From Ureibacillus sinduriensis BLB-1 = JCM 15800 (GTDB taxonomy: Bacteria; Bacillota; Bacilli; Bacillales_A; Planococcaceae): a stretch of DNA of 64,000 nucleotides. The notes beneath the pieces are model-generated. The model saw nothing but the letters and a program-made list of their open reading frames with translations, had not been told where the DNA came from and searched no databases. The stretch covers positions 1 through 64,000 of the forward strand of contig NZ_JPVO01000046.1 in NCBI RefSeq assembly GCF_000772955.1, given 5' to 3'. The translations under genes and the position numbers were made by a program. Below are positions 1 through 7,651 of this stretch, one piece after another (position 1 is the stretch's first letter; each line of letters opens with the position of its first letter).

Positions 1-180
1 ATAACGCCTTCTGCGTTAGATCGCTGGATTAAAAACCATCAGGACACAGGAGCATTCACTGCACAAGAGAACCGTACTGAAGAAGAAAATGAGCTAATAA
101 AATTACGCAAAGAAAACCAACGTTTAATGATGGAGAACGACATTTTAAAGCAAGCAGCGCTGATCATGGGACGAAAATAG
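1..180 (+). CDS. IS3-family transposase OrfA, C-terminal fragment (partial)
   Basis: Frame 1 is open from base 1 to the TAG at 178-180 and gives 59 residues. The stretch LIKLRKENQRLMMENDILKQ is a leucine-zipper heptad pattern followed by AALIMGRK, typical of the OrfA tail in IS3 elements, where it mediates oligomerisation with OrfAB. The helix-turn-helix part lies outside the window. The frame ends just before orfB, which is offset by -1. Programmed frameshifting is the family norm, but the local CGAAAATAG is a weak slippery site. Confidence 0.85.
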   Translation: MTPSALDRWIKNHQDTGAFTAQENRTEEENELIKLRKENQRLMMENDILKQAALIMGRK

Positions 181-182
181 AT

Positions 183-1022
183 GTGATTCGAAATAACGTT
201 CACAAATATTCAATATCAGCAATGTGTAAAGTCCTCAACATCGCCAAAAGTACCTACTACTATCACGCCAATCGGCGTGAAAAAGAAGCACATGACAAAG
301 AAGAAGTTGAGCTTTCCAACGACATTCAACGACTCTTTAAAGAAAGTCGTAGCAACTATGGTACTCGTAAACTTAAAGTAGAATTAGAGAAAAAGAAAAA
401 GATTGTTTCCCGTCGTAGAATTGGTCGGATTATGAAACAATTAGGGCTGGTATCTAAGTATACCGTGGCACAATATAAGCCGTATAAACAAACCTGTAAT
501 GAAGCACTAATCAAAAATGAATTACATCGTCAGTTTAAACAAGAGGAACAATTAGCAGTAGTTGTAAGTGATTTAACATACGTCCGTGTTGAGAAAAAAT
601 GGCACTATGTATGCTTATTTGTCGACCTTTTCAACCGAGAAATTATCGGTCACAGTGCCGGTCCAAATAAAACGGCAGCCCTTGTCTATCAGGCATTAGC
701 GAGCATTAAAGGGGATTTACATAACATCAAGATGTTCCACACAGACCGTGGAAAAGAGTTTGATAATAAACTAATTTCAGAGGCTTTAGAAACATTTGGA
801 ATTCAGCGATCATTAAGTATGAAGGGCTGTCCCTATGATAACGCAGTGGCCGAAGCGATGTTTAAAGTATTTAAAACCGAATTCGCAAACGGAGCGCACT
901 TCGCTTCTCTTGAACAGCTCGCTCTAGAACTTAATGATTATGTGCATTGGTTCAATAACATTCGAATTCACGGAACACTAGGCTATTTAACGCCAGTGGA
1001 ATTCAAGAACAGGTCCTTATAA
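183..1022 (+). CDS. IS3-family transposase OrfB (DDE integrase)
   Basis: This is the catalytic subunit that cuts and joins the element ends. It has an N-terminal HTH_21-like segment (about residues 1-60, with KSTYYYH and SNYGTRKL) and an rve integrase core from about 120. The acidic triad reads D130 (VVSDLTYV), D188 (FHTDRGKEF) and E224 (NAVAEAMF), giving the D-35-E spacing usual for IS3. The length of 279 residues is full size and the frame is intact. The annotated GTG at 183 has no clear ribosome site, so expression as an OrfAB frameshift fusion from the overlapping upstream frame is likely. Confidence 0.93.
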   Translation: MIRNNVHKYSISAMCKVLNIAKSTYYYHANRREKEAHDKEEVELSNDIQRLFKESRSNYGTRKLKVELEKKKKIVSRRRIGRIMKQLGLVSKYTVAQYKPYKQTCNEALIKNELHRQFKQEEQLAVVVSDLTYVRVEKKWHYVCLFVDLFNREIIGHSAGPNKTAALVYQALASIKGDLHNIKMFHTDRGKEFDNKLISEALETFGIQRSLSMKGCPYDNAVAEAMFKVFKTEFANGAHFASLEQLALELNDYVHWFNNIRIHGTLGYLTPVEFKNRSL

Positions 1023-1051
1023 AAATTGTCCAGTTTAGTGTTGACATTCCA

Positions 1052-1257
1052 GGGTCTGCTATTGGACAATTTACTTCCTGTTCCTCTCTTTTTTGTCCAT
1101 GAAGGGTCTGCTATTGGACAATTTACTTCCTGTTCCTCTCTTTTTTGTCCATGAGGGGTCTGCTATTGCAATTTACTTCCTGTTCCTCTCTTTTTTGTCC
1201 ATGAGGGGTCTTCTAATGGACATTCATCTCCCTGTTCCTCTCTTTTTTGTCCATAAG
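1052..1257. repeat. Four tandem copies of a 52-bp repeat
   Basis: Units start at 1052, 1104, 1156 and 1206 with GGGTCTGCTATTGGACAA and end in CTCTTTTTTGTCCATGA. The first two are nearly identical and 52 bp long. The third lacks two bases in the GGAC core. The fourth is more diverged. The core CTATTGGACAA is shared with the 51-bp array at 7132-7590. The IS3 right end abuts the first unit, so the element may have inserted into the array. A 68-codon frame reads through the repeats but has no ribosome site and is not annotated. Confidence 0.85.
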
Positions 1258-1281
1258 AGATCTCCGAGGAAGCATCTACCT

Positions 1282-1311
1282 AAAAAGCGATTGCTCTAAT
1301 TTAGCAACCGC
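1282..1311 (-). terminator. Rho-independent terminator after the GyrI-like gene
   Basis: On the minus strand GCGGTTGC pairs with GCAATCGC around a 9-nt loop and is followed by TTTTTAGG. It lies 19 bases past the stop of the gene at 1330. Confidence 0.7.
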
Positions 1312-1329
1312 GCTCGGGATTATTAATTA

Positions 1330-1776
1330 CTAATATACCGGTAAATAGATTTGAACCTCTTCCTCTCCATCATCCATAGGGTGGTATGTTTCCACAATGT
1401 AGGACTCCAAGTTTCTTGTATACCCCTGCACGTTCGCCCAATTTATCAAATTTGTATGGATGCTGCCGATTGTTGAAATTTTGCCTCTAGCCGTGGCATA
1501 TTGTTGATCTATGTCAATAAACTCCATCCCTGCAGGTACGGTTTTTAAGAAATCCCTAACAATTAACCCTACAATATAGTGCCCCTGCCGATGACCTACA
1601 TCCCGTTTCGGTTCATATAATGCAATTTCTATACCTAAATGGTTCCCGATTTCATGAGTCCGGCTCAATAGCTGTTGTGCGAGAGCCGGCACCTCCACTC
1701 CATGGTTCTCAAAGTATCCTCTACCTTTTAAGCCAACCACTTTAAACTTCTTCCTGCCAATTTGGAAATCCACCAT
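1330..1776 (-). CDS. GyrI-like small-molecule-binding domain protein
   Basis: The 148-residue protein looks like a stand-alone GyrI/SbmC (AraC effector-binding) domain with no DNA-binding part. It starts MVDFQIGRKKFKVVGLKGRG, and ends in QIYLPVY, the hydrophobic final strand typical of this fold (usually I-x-x-P-V/I). Such domains bind small ligands or act as immunity-like factors; the ligand here is unknown. The ATG follows GGAGGAGG at a good distance. The gene stands alone with its own terminator. A second protein of this type is at 36993-37475. Confidence 0.65.
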   Translation of the reverse strand: MVDFQIGRKKFKVVGLKGRGYFENHGVEVPALAQQLLSRTHEIGNHLGIEIALYEPKRDVGHRQGHYIVGLIVRDFLKTVPAGMEFIDIDQQYATARGKISTIGSIHTNLINWANVQGYTRNLESYIVETYHPMDDGEEEVQIYLPVY

Positions 1777-1844
1777 ACTCCTCTTCCTCCTCCCCCTATT
1801 TACATTAGAGTTTCTCTCAGAATCTATAAAATCCTTCTTTCATA

Positions 1845-1879
1845 AAAAAGAGGCGATTGCATCTCTTGTGCAGTCGCCT
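1845..1879 (-). terminator. Terminator of the GGDEF-EAL gene
   Basis: An 11-bp stem (AGGCGATTGCA with TGCAGTCGCCT, one G-T pair) is followed on the minus strand by CTTTTTTATG. It lies shortly after the stop at 1917. Confidence 0.85.
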
Positions 1880-1916
1880 TTTCCGAAAATTAATTTTTAA
1901 GGAATCTAACTCTCTT

Positions 1917-3989
1917 TTAGAAGTTTTCTTTAAGCATTTCAGGGATTTTCTCGAAAGGTACCGGCTTACCGAAGAGGTAGCCCTGGATATAGTGACATCC
2001 CAGCTCTTGCAAATAAAGCAATTGATGCTTCTCTTCCACACCTTCAGCGATGATCCCTTTTTCCAAGCTATCCGCCATCGAAATAATTGTACGTACAATT
2101 GTCTCTTGATATAAACCATGGATATTTTGTATGAAAGATTGATCGATTTTAAGTGTATTGATTGGAAGTATCCCAAGATAACTTAGAGAGGAATAACCTG
2201 TTCCAAAATCATCGAGAAATACGCCGATACCAAGTTTTTGCAATTGATTCAACTTATCGATTACGTCCTCTACATCTTTCATCATGATGCTTTCCGTCAA
2301 TTCTATCTTGAGATATTTTGGATTAAAATTCGTCTCCTTCAAGATAGTAGTAAGTTTTTCCACAAATTGCCCATTATCAAATTGCTTTGTTGATACATTG
2401 ATCGATAGATACGGAGAAAAGCCAGCCTTATATAATTCGTTAAATTTGAAGCATGCCGTGCGGATAACCCACTCCCCCAACGGAATGATCAGCCCTGATT
2501 CCTCTGCTATAGGAATAAACTCTGCAGGGGACAGTATTCCCAATACGGGGTCATTCCAGCGTAAAAGTGCTTCAAAGCCGACAATCTTTTCACTTCGCGC
2601 ATCCACAATCGGTTGATAGTTTAGAGTTAACGAATCAATGTCTTTTATCGCCTGCCTCAGAGCCTGCAGTATATCAAGTTTTCTGACGATGCCTTCGGAG
2701 AATTCGGGTTGGTATAATTTATAAGTATTTTTCCCTTCTCTTTTCGCTACGTATAAAGCCTGGTCGGCAAAGTTGATCAACTTCTCGCCATCCCTTGTAT
2801 GATCCGGGAAGATGCTGACCCCGATGCTTGCCGTGAGCACATAGCTTCTTTGACCAAGAAGGATGGGTTGGACAATGTCGTCAATTAGTCCCTGCGCTTT
2901 CTCTTCGACTTCCACCAATTGATTGATATCTTTCAGCAGGATGATAAATTCATCCCCACCCACTCTTGAAACAATCCCATCTTTTCCAACAAACGTTCTC
3001 AACCGTTCTGCTATTACGCGCAAAACTTTGTCACCGATAATATGTCCTAGCGTATCATTAATCCATTTAAATTGGTCCAAATCAAAGTACAGAACGGCCA
3101 TTCTAGTATTTGTCACACGGGCATTTAAAATGGACTCATTCAAAAGCTGTTCAAATCGCCTGCGGTTCGGCAATTGTGTTAGCTCATCATTGAATGCCAT
3201 AAATTCAAGTTGCTCCTCGGCAATACGTCTCTGGTGAATGTCTGCCACAACTCCATTCAGCCTGATAATATCACCTGCTTCATTAAAAATCGGCGTTGTA
3301 AAATTTGATACCCATTTAATATTTTGATTAGCATCGATAATGCGGTATTCGAGATTAAGAGACTTCCCTTCAGCTAATTTTGGCTGCATCTCTTTTACAT
3401 AATCGATGTCATCCGGATGAATCAATTCCATCCATAGATGGGGGTTCTTTTTAAACTCATCCTGTGTGTAACCATATATCTTTTTGCAGGCAGTGGAAAT
3501 CTGAAAAACGTTCTCTTGTCCAAAGTTGCTCGACCATACACAAACATCGATGTTATTGAACACACTCTCCAATTCGTTCTTCGTTCTCTCCAATTCTCTT
3601 TGCATCTGGTTCTTTTCGGTCATATCTTTCACGATACCTGCAATACCCAATGTTTTATTATCCACAATAATAGGTACCGAGGTTCCATACAACTCGATGA
3701 TTTTGCCTGTTTTATGTTTTATGGAAACATCGAAGCTTTTTCTCGTTCCATTTAATAAAACATCTTGGAACGTTGCAAGCATCATTTCTCTATGTTCTTC
3801 CGCCACGATTTCCGCAAAGTGAAATTTGGAGATCTCCTCGCCGGTATATCCAGCCAAGTCTACTGCCATTTTGTTGATGACAATAAACTTCCCATTCTTA
3901 TCCAATGCATAACACGGATCGGGATTCGATTCAAAGAGAGATCTGTATATTGCAAATAATGTGTTTGAATCATCATCGATGCGATGCAT
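1917..3989 (-). CDS. PAS-PAS-GGDEF-EAL cyclic-di-GMP signalling protein
   Basis: The 690-residue protein has PAS 1 (about 10-125), PAS 2 with a PAC tail (about 138-258), a GGDEF domain (about 260-430) and an EAL domain (about 435-690). The diguanylate cyclase signature is intact (RVGGDEF, 342-348), with no RxxD product-inhibition site just upstream. The phosphodiesterase signature is also intact (FEALLRW 472-478, DDFGTGYSS 593-601, AEGVE 648-652, QGYLFGKP 669-676). It could therefore make or break cyclic-di-GMP; the net activity cannot be read from sequence. No membrane segment is visible, so it is cytosolic and the PAS domains are the likely input. AGGAGTACAT precedes the ATG. It is monocistronic with its own terminator. 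Confidence 0.95.
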   Translation of the reverse strand: MHRIDDDSNTLFAIYRSLFESNPDPCYALDKNGKFIVINKMAVDLAGYTGEEISKFHFAEIVAEEHREMMLATFQDVLLNGTRKSFDVSIKHKTGKIIELYGTSVPIIVDNKTLGIAGIVKDMTEKNQMQRELERTKNELESVFNNIDVCVWSSNFGQENVFQISTACKKIYGYTQDEFKKNPHLWMELIHPDDIDYVKEMQPKLAEGKSLNLEYRIIDANQNIKWVSNFTTPIFNEAGDIIRLNGVVADIHQRRIAEEQLEFMAFNDELTQLPNRRRFEQLLNESILNARVTNTRMAVLYFDLDQFKWINDTLGHIIGDKVLRVIAERLRTFVGKDGIVSRVGGDEFIILLKDINQLVEVEEKAQGLIDDIVQPILLGQRSYVLTASIGVSIFPDHTRDGEKLINFADQALYVAKREGKNTYKLYQPEFSEGIVRKLDILQALRQAIKDIDSLTLNYQPIVDARSEKIVGFEALLRWNDPVLGILSPAEFIPIAEESGLIIPLGEWVIRTACFKFNELYKAGFSPYLSINVSTKQFDNGQFVEKLTTILKETNFNPKYLKIELTESIMMKDVEDVIDKLNQLQKLGIGVFLDDFGTGYSSLSYLGILPINTLKIDQSFIQNIHGLYQETIVRTIISMADSLEKGIIAEGVEEKHQLLYLQELGCHYIQGYLFGKPVPFEKIPEMLKENF

Positions 3990-4097
3990 ATGTACTCCTC
4001 ACTTCATGAATTATAGTATTAAAAGGATATATCAGATTTTATAGATATTCAATTCCTATTATTAATTCCTGCCTTTAACGCCTATGAATCCCAGTAA

Positions 4098-4475
4098 TTA
4101 AATCAATCTTATATGCCCATTTACAATATCGGATTGTTGTTGATAGCTGCCCTTTGGAAAAATAAACGTCCAGGGCATGCTTGTTTTGTGTGGAATCGAC
4201 AGTGCCGGTAGAGTGAATGTTTCTTCTGCAATAACTTCACCTTGTATGCTATAAAGTAATCTTGTATTTTGAAAACTCAATGATTCATTCGTAAAATTAT
4301 GGACCAATACAGTTACAAGCAATGCTTCCTCATGGTTATTAGCTTCTCTTATCGGTGTGAAAACAATATCGGATTGATCATGGCGTTTCGTTTCATCAAA
4401 AATTCTTTTAATTTCAAGTCGGTCTTCGGCAGCCAATGCCTTGTCCCAAGATGCTTCGAATTGTAATTGCTGCAT
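4098..4475 (-). CDS. SLAP-domain protein
   Basis: This 125-residue protein has no signal peptide. It resembles the SLAP domain found alone or duplicated in Bacillales proteins linked to S-layer assembly and the accessory Sec system. Supporting features are the opening MQQLQFEASWDK, the central LLVTVLVHNFTNESLSF and the late TSMPWTFIFPKGSY. The last segment is the best-conserved part of the family as I recall it. No partner Sec genes are adjacent, so its role here is open. The ATG follows an AGAGGTGATT ribosome site. Confidence 0.7.
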   Translation of the reverse strand: MQQLQFEASWDKALAAEDRLEIKRIFDETKRHDQSDIVFTPIREANNHEEALLVTVLVHNFTNESLSFQNTRLLYSIQGEVIAEETFTLPALSIPHKTSMPWTFIFPKGSYQQQSDIVNGHIRLI

Positions 4476-4693
4476 AATTTAATCACCTCTAAATGCTTAA
4501 GATTATCATAAAGGATTGAAGAGTGTGGATTGTTAACTTTATCGTGAATGTCGTTCGTTCTATCCGTACTGGAGCAATTCCTTCTTTATAGACAGTGTAA
4601 ACTCTATGGATTAAGATGAATAGGAAAAATACTTCTTACATATAGATGGACAAGTGAAGTTTTGACACGGATGAAGGAAAGGAGCTGTTAAAC

Positions 4694-4897
4694 ATGACGG
4701 TATCTTTTTTAGAAAATGTAAAGGAAGTTGCTTCTTTAGTAATCCTTCTATCTTGCGTGATTTATCGAAGGCAGCTGAAGCTAACGAAGTGGAGAAGAAA
4801 ACTCTCTAAAGGCGAGATGGCTATGTACGTGATCACTTCCATTGTCATTCCCGTATATGCAATCACCTATTTACTGCTTCTATTAGGTGTTGAGTAA
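4694..4897 (+). CDS. Small two-helix membrane protein, unknown function
   Basis: The frame encodes 67 residues. Two hydrophobic helices (about 11-24 and 43-64) flank a short basic loop (RRQLKLTKWRRKLSKGE), so the loop is expected to face the cytoplasm. A strong ribosome site, GAAAGGAG, sits 9 bases before the ATG and supports real translation. I do not recognise a family. The 3' end comes within 10 bases of the convergent Nudix gene. Confidence 0.65.
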   Translation: MTVSFLENVKEVASLVILLSCVIYRRQLKLTKWRRKLSKGEMAMYVITSIVIPVYAITYLLLLLGVE

Positions 4898-4907
4898 GTC
4901 TTGGGTC

Positions 4908-5378
4908 CTATTCCACCGGGAGAAGATGTTCTTCAATGAACTCTATACTCTTTGGACTTATTGCATATGTTAAAATTTGCCTCTTAATATTAGGATATAG
5001 AGAGATTCCCGCCAATTCGGCAAGCTGGATCCACTTAACACCAACTTGTTTCGGGTCTGGATTTTTTGGAAGCATTGGAGTCGTTCCGTTTTTAATTTTA
5101 CAATCGAAAATCAATTGCAAGGAGGGCGTTTCCCCAAATTTATTGGCGCTCATTTGAGGCACGTATTCATAGACTAAAGCTAGAGGTCCAACTTCCACAT
5201 CTATTGATGCTTCCTCTTTGGCTTCACGTTTGACTGCCTCCACCACAGATTCGTTCGGCTCTACCCCACCTGCTGGCAAGTTGTAGTGCACTCCTTTTTC
5301 ATCTTCAAATTCTACCAACAAAATACTGTCATTTTCTATAATTAGTGCACAGGCCCTAACTCTAATCAGAAAAGTCAT
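4908..5378 (-). CDS. Nudix hydrolase
   Basis: The protein has 156 residues and one Nudix domain. The Nudix box is intact at about 37-59 (GGVEPNESVVEAVKREAKEEAS, here split as GGVEPNES-VVEAVKREAKEEAS), giving the GX5E...REXXEE metal-binding pattern. It would hydrolyse a nucleoside-diphosphate-linked substrate with Mg2+; the substrate cannot be predicted. It is a single gene, convergent with the small membrane protein at 4694. A GGTGGGATCCTGA stretch precedes the ATG. Confidence 0.85.
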   Translation of the reverse strand: MTFLIRVRACALIIENDSILLVEFEDEKGVHYNLPAGGVEPNESVVEAVKREAKEEASIDVEVGPLALVYEYVPQMSANKFGETPSLQLIFDCKIKNGTTPMLPKNPDPKQVGVKWIQLAELAGISLYPNIKRQILTYAISPKSIEFIEEHLLPVE

Positions 5379-5448
5379 TCAGGATCCCACCTTCTTTTTA
5401 TTAATTACATTTTACTCCAATCTTTAATATAACAGTTATAATCAAAAT

Positions 5449-5480
5449 TAAAAAACACTCCCGCCTTAATTAAAGCGGGA
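5449..5480 (-). terminator. Terminator of the VTC-DUF4956 operon
   Basis: A 10-bp stem (TCCCGCTTTA with TAAGGCGGGA on the minus strand, one internal G-T pair at most) is followed by GTGTTTTTTAATT. It lies just past the stop at 5492. Confidence 0.85.
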
Positions 5481-5491
5481 ATGATAACTAC

Positions 5492-6175
5492 TTATGCTGT
5501 GAAGTTGCCGTCATAGCTTAACATAATGGCTGATTTGACGCCTTCGATGCCGGATATATTGTTAATAAAGCTCATATCATTTTCTTTAACACGGATTTCA
5601 TAGGTTACTTCAAAGTCATTTCCTGGCATAACGGATTTTGACTTGATGCAGTGTTTTTTGACATGTCCGGAAATGATATGTTCCATTGATTTCTCAATGG
5701 ATGTTTCATTATAGCGAACGACCAATAGGAATGGGTTTTCTACTTTTATGCGGTTCCCGAATAGAATTAATACAAGGCCGATAAGTACGGAACCAATAAT
5801 CACGAGCGGGATGAATCCTGCTCCGCATAATATGCCTGCAACGATTGCCCAAAAAAGATACACGATATCCATCGGGTCTTTGATTGGTGTTCTGAAACGC
5901 ACAATCGATAATGCTCCTACCATCCCTAAAGACAACATAACATTAGACGAAATCCCGATAATAATTAAAGCGGTGGTCATCGACATGACGATTAAAGAAA
6001 TATTGAATGTATGGGAGTAAATAACACCCGAGAAAGTTTTCTTATAAACATAATAAATAAATATCCCTATTAAAAAGGCCGCTATTAAGCCTATCGCTGA
6101 ATCAATAATCGAGAAGCTACTTGTTTTTTCTAGTATACTTGATTTGAATATATCATCAAAATTTACAATTTCCAT
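5492..6175 (-). CDS. DUF4956 membrane protein
   Basis: This 227-residue protein has four to five hydrophobic helices in the first 150 residues, then a soluble C-terminal domain of about 75 residues. The conserved centre reads MVGALSIVRFRTPIKDP, which is the hallmark of DUF4956. The family is commonly encoded beside VTC-domain polyphosphate polymerases, as here (28-base gap, same strand). The membrane partner may channel or anchor the polymer, but this is inference. The ATG follows GGAGGGAAATTAA. It shares a promoter and operator with the upstream VTC gene. Confidence 0.85.
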   Translation of the reverse strand: MEIVNFDDIFKSSILEKTSSFSIIDSAIGLIAAFLIGIFIYYVYKKTFSGVIYSHTFNISLIVMSMTTALIIIGISSNVMLSLGMVGALSIVRFRTPIKDPMDIVYLFWAIVAGILCGAGFIPLVIIGSVLIGLVLILFGNRIKVENPFLLVVRYNETSIEKSMEHIISGHVKKHCIKSKSVMPGNDFEVTYEIRVKENDMSFINNISGIEGVKSAIMLSYDGNFTA

Positions 6176-6203
6176 TTAATTTCCCTCCATTTTCTCCATT
6201 AAC

Positions 6204-6902
6204 CTACCCAAACATCCGGCTGATTTGATATTTGGAATAGGTCCCTTTTTTCCGATTGCCAAGCTGCAGCAAATACTTTATGACATCCGGAATGAACTCG
6301 TCATATTTTACTTCTAAAATAACAACTTCCGGATTTGTTTCAACCATGGCCAGATGTGGATTCAACAAATCATTATTACGAAAGCTCGTTTTGATATTGC
6401 TGTCGAATGTTACCCGGACATTGCCTTGGTCATATATAAAAACTTCCCTTTCATAATCCACAACCGTTACTGGCTTGACTTGAAACATGTTCATCTGGAC
6501 GTAAAGATCTTGAATAAGCGTTCTTGGGTCACTTTCCATCCAGGTGATGTCCCCGAATCTTATCTTTTCAAATTCCTCTGCTGTCATCGAACATTTTTGT
6601 TTATATGTCAAATTATTTCGCTTACTCTTTTTCTCCAAGTTTAGGAAGTCCATATTGTAGTCATAGAGCCTTACGCGAAACTTATCGCGATGATAAAAAC
6701 CTTCTTTTTTTTCGGTTAGTACTTTATTGTCGAAGTTATCGAAGTACACACTACGAATCAAATACTTGCCATCCTTCTTGGCGTGGGGATCCACCTTCAT
6801 GTAATGCTTTAATTTGTTTCTCAAAAGATAGCAATCCATCTTGGTAATCTCATGTTTTAGTTCCGTCCGCCCCATTACTCCATTTAAGCGTCTTGCCTCC
6901 AT
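6204..6902 (-). CDS. VTC-domain polyphosphate polymerase-like protein
   Basis: The product has 232 residues. The VTC fold is indicated by the paired basic and acidic strands that line the catalytic tunnel: ELKHEITK near the start, then LIRSVYFDNFDN, FRVRLYDY, LEKKSKRNN, VDYEREVF and VILEVKYDE. In yeast Vtc4 this tunnel makes polyphosphate from ATP. Bacterial homologues are cytosolic and often paired with DUF4956, and their product is less certain. The frame is open further upstream, but AAAGGAG before the ATG at 6902 decides the start. Transcription probably begins at the operator-promoter at 6942-6974. Confidence 0.85.
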   Translation of the reverse strand: MEARRLNGVMGRTELKHEITKMDCYLLRNKLKHYMKVDPHAKKDGKYLIRSVYFDNFDNKVLTEKKEGFYHRDKFRVRLYDYNMDFLNLEKKSKRNNLTYKQKCSMTAEEFEKIRFGDITWMESDPRTLIQDLYVQMNMFQVKPVTVVDYEREVFIYDQGNVRVTFDSNIKTSFRNNDLLNPHLAMVETNPEVVILEVKYDEFIPDVIKYLLQLGNRKKGTYSKYQISRMFG

Positions 6903-6941
6903 CTGCGTTTCTCCTTTTCTCTGCTTTCTCTTATGAATCAC

Positions 6942-6974
6942 ATTATTGAGGACAAACCTTAAACAAACCTTAAA
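6942..6974 (-). promoter_or_regulatory. Tandem 11-bp operator and -10 element of the VTC operon
   Basis: Read on the minus strand, TTTAAGGTTTG occurs twice in direct, perfectly adjacent repeat (6964-6974 and 6953-6963). After 5 nt comes AATAAT (6942-6947), a likely -10 element; no sigma-A -35 is visible. Adjacent 11-bp direct repeats in place of the -35 are typical of OmpR/PhoB-type activators. The same arrangement occurs at 9713-9745 and 62052-62084. Confidence 0.75.
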
Positions 6975-7131
6975 AGGAAATTAGATTAAATTCTGTTCTG
7001 GGTTTTGTTTAAACAGACATGGTTAACTCTAATGGGGATACCTTACTTCCACGGCTCGTTTGCTTGTTGTCATTGAACTGGCGTCTTTTGGATCGCTTAT
7101 TCTTTCAATGGTTGTCTCTTTGCTCGGTGTT

Positions 7132-7590
7132 CTATTGGACAACTTTTCCCCAACTCACCAATAGTTGTCTTTTAGCTCGCTTCTATTGGACAACTTTTCC
7201 CCCATTCACCAATAGTTGTCTTTTAGCTCAGTTCTATTGGACACTTTTTCCACCATTCACCAATAGTTGTCTTTTAGCTCGATTCTATTGGACAACTTTT
7301 CCCCCATTCACCAATAGTTGTCCCATAGCTCGATTCTATTGGACACTTTTTCTCCCAATCACCAATAGTTGTCTTTTAGCCCGCTTCTATCGGACAACTT
7401 TTCGCCCATTTTTCAATAGTTGTCCCATAGCTCCCTTCTATTGGACAACTTTTCCCCCATTCACCAATAGTTGTCCCATAGCTCGATTCTATTGGACACT
7501 TTTTCCCCCAATCACCAATAGTTGTCCCATAGCTCGCTTCTATCGGACAACTTTTCGCCCATTCTTCATTAGTTGTCTCTTAACTTGCCT
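7132..7590. repeat. Nine tandem copies of a 51-bp repeat with internal dyads
   Basis: Units begin with CTATTGGACAAC (or CTATCGGACAAC) at 7132, 7183, 7234, 7285, 7336, 7387, 7438, 7489 and 7540, and the period is exactly 51 throughout. Each carries two interleaved inverted pairs, CTATTGG with CCAATAG and GACAAC with GTTGTC, so a transcript could fold in two mutually exclusive ways. Unit-to-unit changes are mostly TTTTAG versus CCCATAG after the second dyad. Because 51 is divisible by 3, a 201-codon frame runs through it, but this has no ribosome site and a low-complexity product, so it is not called. The stretch 6975-7650 holds no gene. Confidence 0.92.
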
Positions 7591-7622
7591 CTTTGGGACA
7601 AAATCTTTACAGAAAATCGTAT

Positions 7623-7649
7623 AAAAAAAGAGATTGCATTTCTGCAATC
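7623..7649 (-). terminator. Terminator of the two-component operon
   Basis: GATTGCA pairs with TGCAATC around a 4-nt loop, followed on the minus strand by TCTTTTTTTA. It lies immediately past the histidine kinase stop. Confidence 0.85.
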
Positions 7650-7651
7650 CC

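Larger units (their letters stand above)
1..1051 (+). mobile_element. IS3-family insertion sequence, left part outside the window
   Basis: The segment holds the end of an orfA reading frame followed by a full orfB in the -1 frame, which is the standard IS3 layout. The right terminal sequence is probably around 1026-1051 (AATTGTCCAGTTTAGTG then TTGACATTCCA), directly after the orfB stop. The left inverted repeat and target duplication are not visible, so group assignment and completeness cannot be judged. The element ends exactly where a 52-bp tandem repeat begins. Confidence 0.85.

Noticed and set aside
1093-1299. 68-codon ORF over the 52-bp repeats
   Set aside because: It is a read-through of a tandem repeat with no ribosome site and no sensible protein features.
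7132-7590. CRISPR array
   Set aside because: The units are contiguous near-identical copies with no unique spacers, and no cas genes are present.
7019-7624. 201-codon ORF with a repeated 17-residue peptide
   Set aside because: It exists because 51 bp is a multiple of 3. No ribosome site precedes it, the product is a low-complexity repeat, and the DNA-level dyads explain the conservation better.
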